Source of the DNA: Chara braunii
Taxonomy: Eukaryota > Streptophyta > Charophyceae > Charales > Characeae
Assembly: GCA_003427395.1 (NCBI GenBank)
Contig: BFEA01000046.1
Span: 1,717,745 to 1,749,632, forward strand
DNA length: 31,888 nt
Reading direction: 5' to 3'
Shown piece by piece: positions 30,216 to 31,888 of this stretch. How positions within the stretch are numbered: the first letter of the stretch is position 1; each line of letters starts with the position of its first letter. Both the position numbers and the translations under genes were made by a program. Below the pieces are notes generated by a model, which ran no database searches, was not told where the DNA came from, and worked only from the letters and a program-made list of their open reading frames with translations.

Positions 30216-31299
30216 TGTGAGGAACGTGTCCTCAGGGGCCCGTAGACAACATGCATATTGTTTGATTAAGGCCCCTGACAAGCCGTGTGCCCGCCCTAAG
30301 TGAAGGCGGGCCTGAATATTCACGAGAGGCCTTTTTCAATACGGGTCTTAGACAATTGCTGCACGACAGCTGGTTGAAGTGCAACCTGAGCCTTACCCTG
30401 GGCTCTTCCCCAAGGAGCAACACATCCAGGCAATAGAGCCCACGGCCCGGGTGGTTGTGCCCTGGGCACACACATTGTGAGGCCGACACATCACGAAATG
30501 GCCACGGGCCAACAAGAAGGAAGCATTGTCGTCGTATCTATCTCATGGGCAAGTGCAAATGCAGCAAATAGTCGGAGCCTGGAAAATTATGGGTTTGCCC
30601 AACTGAAAGGGGCCCAGACCCTCAACTGTTCAAGATGGGCCTGGGCGCAGACACTTGGGCCCAACCAGAAGCTATTGGAAACTTCCACGGCCAGGCCCAG
30701 GGAGTGCAGCAGCAGCTGCCACTTCCATATAGGAAGCAAGTCAGCAAGGGGAGGTATTCTGGCCTATGCAAGCAATGCAGACACAGTGCTGCGCTCGCGT
30801 GCAAATGTCTACATTGCGCAGCGACGGGCTGGGGCGCGCACAGGCGGTGTGAGGTGAGGGCGTTGCAGTGCAGCGGGGCGCTACCGGCCATAGCCAGGCT
30901 GCAGGGCGCAAGGCAGGTGAAGGGCGACGGGAGTCTTCGGGAGGAGGCGCAAAGAGTGGGTGGCCAAGGGGTGATGAGGGAGACGAGAGTACATAGTTGG
31001 TGTATGTGTGAGGTCGGCATTGGTGTTGTCGACACGTACATTGCTCTTCAAAGTCGAAGTGAACCTGTTGCATGAACGTAGGTAGGATAGATAGGACAAG
31101 TAGATAGGCTGGAGCGACATTGAATACTGTGTTGGTTTGGCTTGAGGGCTTGAACATTGGCTCACGAGTCCATTGTATTGTTGTTATTTGGATGGATTCT
31201 TGGTGCATTTGAGCTCTCTCCTTGTTACATGACTATTTGGACTTCTGCGTGATTTTGCAACTTGGTGTTTTGTATATCGCTCTCGCTCATATCCTTGCA
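30216..31299 (+). repeat. 3' LTR of element E
   Basis: 1084 bp, TGTGAGGAACGTGTCC to CATATCCTTGCA. It keeps the 138-bp segment lost from the 5' LTR. It is the best plus-strand partner of the inverted LTR of A at 2201-3079. Confidence 0.93.
30289..30311 (+). promoter_or_regulatory. Conserved LTR hairpin (E 3')
   Basis: GCCCGCC and GGCGGGC pair over 7 bp around CTAAGTGAA (30296-30304). Confidence 0.62.
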
Positions 31300-31303
31300 T
31301 GAC
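31300..31303. repeat. Target-site duplication of E, right copy (TGAC)
   Basis: Matches TGAC at 23605-23608 on the other side of E. Confidence 0.6.
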
Positions 31304-31710
31304 GATATATTTTATGATATCTATCTACATCTACTCTGCGTTCTACTGAAGGAAAAGTCGGGTCTCTCGTGACACCGGTGCGAGACCCGGTGTCTAGGGT
31401 TGGGACGACGGGTCACGGGCCCAGGCAGAAAAAGACAAAAGATATGAAATCTCGACCGTCGGGCCTACGAACTGCCGTGGGTTGGGGAGGCCTGCCGACT
31501 ATTGGGCCCGCAAACTGGCGCAGGTTGGGGTGGCCTGCTTTGCGGCCATTGGGTCCGTTGCTCATCCGTCTTGCGCACGCCAGCTCTCGTGTTGCTTCGC
31601 CTTTTGCTCTCACTCGGCCGACTTCTTGCCATTCTATTGTCGTGCTGCTTCGCCTCGCTCCGGGCCCAACTTGCCTTTGCCCGCCCGCTTCCTGCTGCCT
31701 CGTGATGCTT
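31304..31710. other. Right flank, inverted homologue of the left flank
   Basis: No gene is supported. Contains ATATCTATCTACATCTACT and AAGGAAAAGTCGGGTCTC, then an imperfect palindrome CGGGTCTC ... GAGACCCG (31359-31390). These blocks correspond to the reverse complement of 2040-2195. The remainder to 31700 is GC-rich; its open frames have no recognisable domain. Confidence 0.6.
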
Positions 31711-31829
31711 TCCATGTTCTAGCGGAAGATTCATTCGATCTGCTGATCCTATCGATGGAAGTCATGTGGTGCCAGCTGCAAGGTTGGAGACTTACCTGTT
31801 TGCAAGTGTGTTGCTCATCCTGTCGATGG

Positions 31830-31888
<59 letters not shown>
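31711..31888 (+). repeat. M repeat, copy 5, with (TC)n tail at the right edge
   Basis: ATGTTCTAGCGGAAGATTC, CCTATCGATGGAAGTC, GGAGACTTACCTGTT and GTCGATGGAAATC run into (TC)n from about 31833 to the end. It is the longest M copy and the direct inverse of copy 1 at the left edge. Confidence 0.75.

Larger units (their letters stand above)
23609..31299 (+). mobile_element. Element E: chimeric, gag-less Ty3/gypsy element
   Basis: It is full-length in outline: LTR (23609-24578), PBS, leader, PR, RT, RNase H, IN, PPT, LTR (30216-31299), flanked by TGAC. LTRs, leader and integrase C-terminal domain match A/B/F, whereas PR to integrase core (about 25826-29375) belong to another Ty3/gypsy lineage with a YIDD RT. 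No gag or zinc knuckle is present. Several stops and frameshifts make it defective, and the two LTRs differ by more than 10% by eye, so the insertion is not recent. Confidence 0.88.

Noticed and set aside
1-31888. Prokaryotic defence, CRISPR or phage system
   Set aside because: No regular spaced repeats, no bacterial-type gene clusters or ribosome-binding sites; all recognisable proteins are LTR-retrotransposon domains.

Overview
This window is eukaryotic and consists almost entirely of nested and abutting Ty3/gypsy (Metaviridae) LTR retrotransposons, bounded by dinucleotide microsatellites. I see no convincing host gene, tRNA, rRNA, CRISPR array or bacterial-style operon. The primer-binding sites match the 3' end of initiator tRNA-Met (TGGTATCAGAGC), as is common in plant Ty3/gypsy elements. 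The elements are nested, and many premature stops look like C-to-T decay at CAG. Together these suggest a large, repeat-rich, methylated streptophyte genome; a charophyte alga such as Chara is my guess from the flavour of the proteins (inference, not proven). Both ends run into GA/TC microsatellite and there are four N bases, so this may be a whole contig.

Layout. 1-2200: microsatellites, several copies of a short repeat (called M) that runs into (TC)n, and unassigned sequence. 2201-4497: element A on the minus strand, a 5'-truncated remnant with integrase, polypurine tract and one LTR. 4498-21934: element B on the plus strand, with a truncated 5' LTR, PBS, long leader, broken gag and the start of protease, then RT-RNase H-integrase and a 3' LTR. 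B is split by element C (minus strand, 8782-18286), a chromodomain-bearing element with a 1.8 kb 5' LTR, PBS, leader, gag, PR, RT, RH, IN, PPT and a truncated 3' LTR. 21935-23332: remnant F (a trace of pol tail plus an LTR). 23340-23608: a 151-bp tandem duplication. 23609-31299: element E on the plus strand, with both LTRs and a matching 4-bp flanking duplication (TGAC). 31300-31888: flank resembling the left arm in inverted orientation, ending in a copy of M and (TC)n.

A, B, E and F belong to one LTR family. They share an LTR start near TG(C/T)G(A/C/T)GG, an end CCTTGCA or close, an internal hairpin with the loop CTAAGTGAA, and a pol tail containing the conserved nucleotides TGCCCCCAACCATGGATGG. 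E is the most interesting member. Its LTRs, leader and integrase C-terminal domain are of the B type, but its protease, RT (YIDD rather than YLDD), RNase H and integrase core come from a clearly different Ty3/gypsy lineage, and it has no gag. B and E also share a stretch of leader RNA that is complementary to the pol tail, a possible long-range 5'-3' interaction.

No element looks able to move on its own: all have stop codons, frameshifts or missing domains. B's RT-to-integrase segment is the best preserved, with two in-frame stops and one altered RNase H residue. Boundaries were set by eye from repeated termini and are usually good to a few bases, except where truncation is noted. Percent identities are hand estimates.
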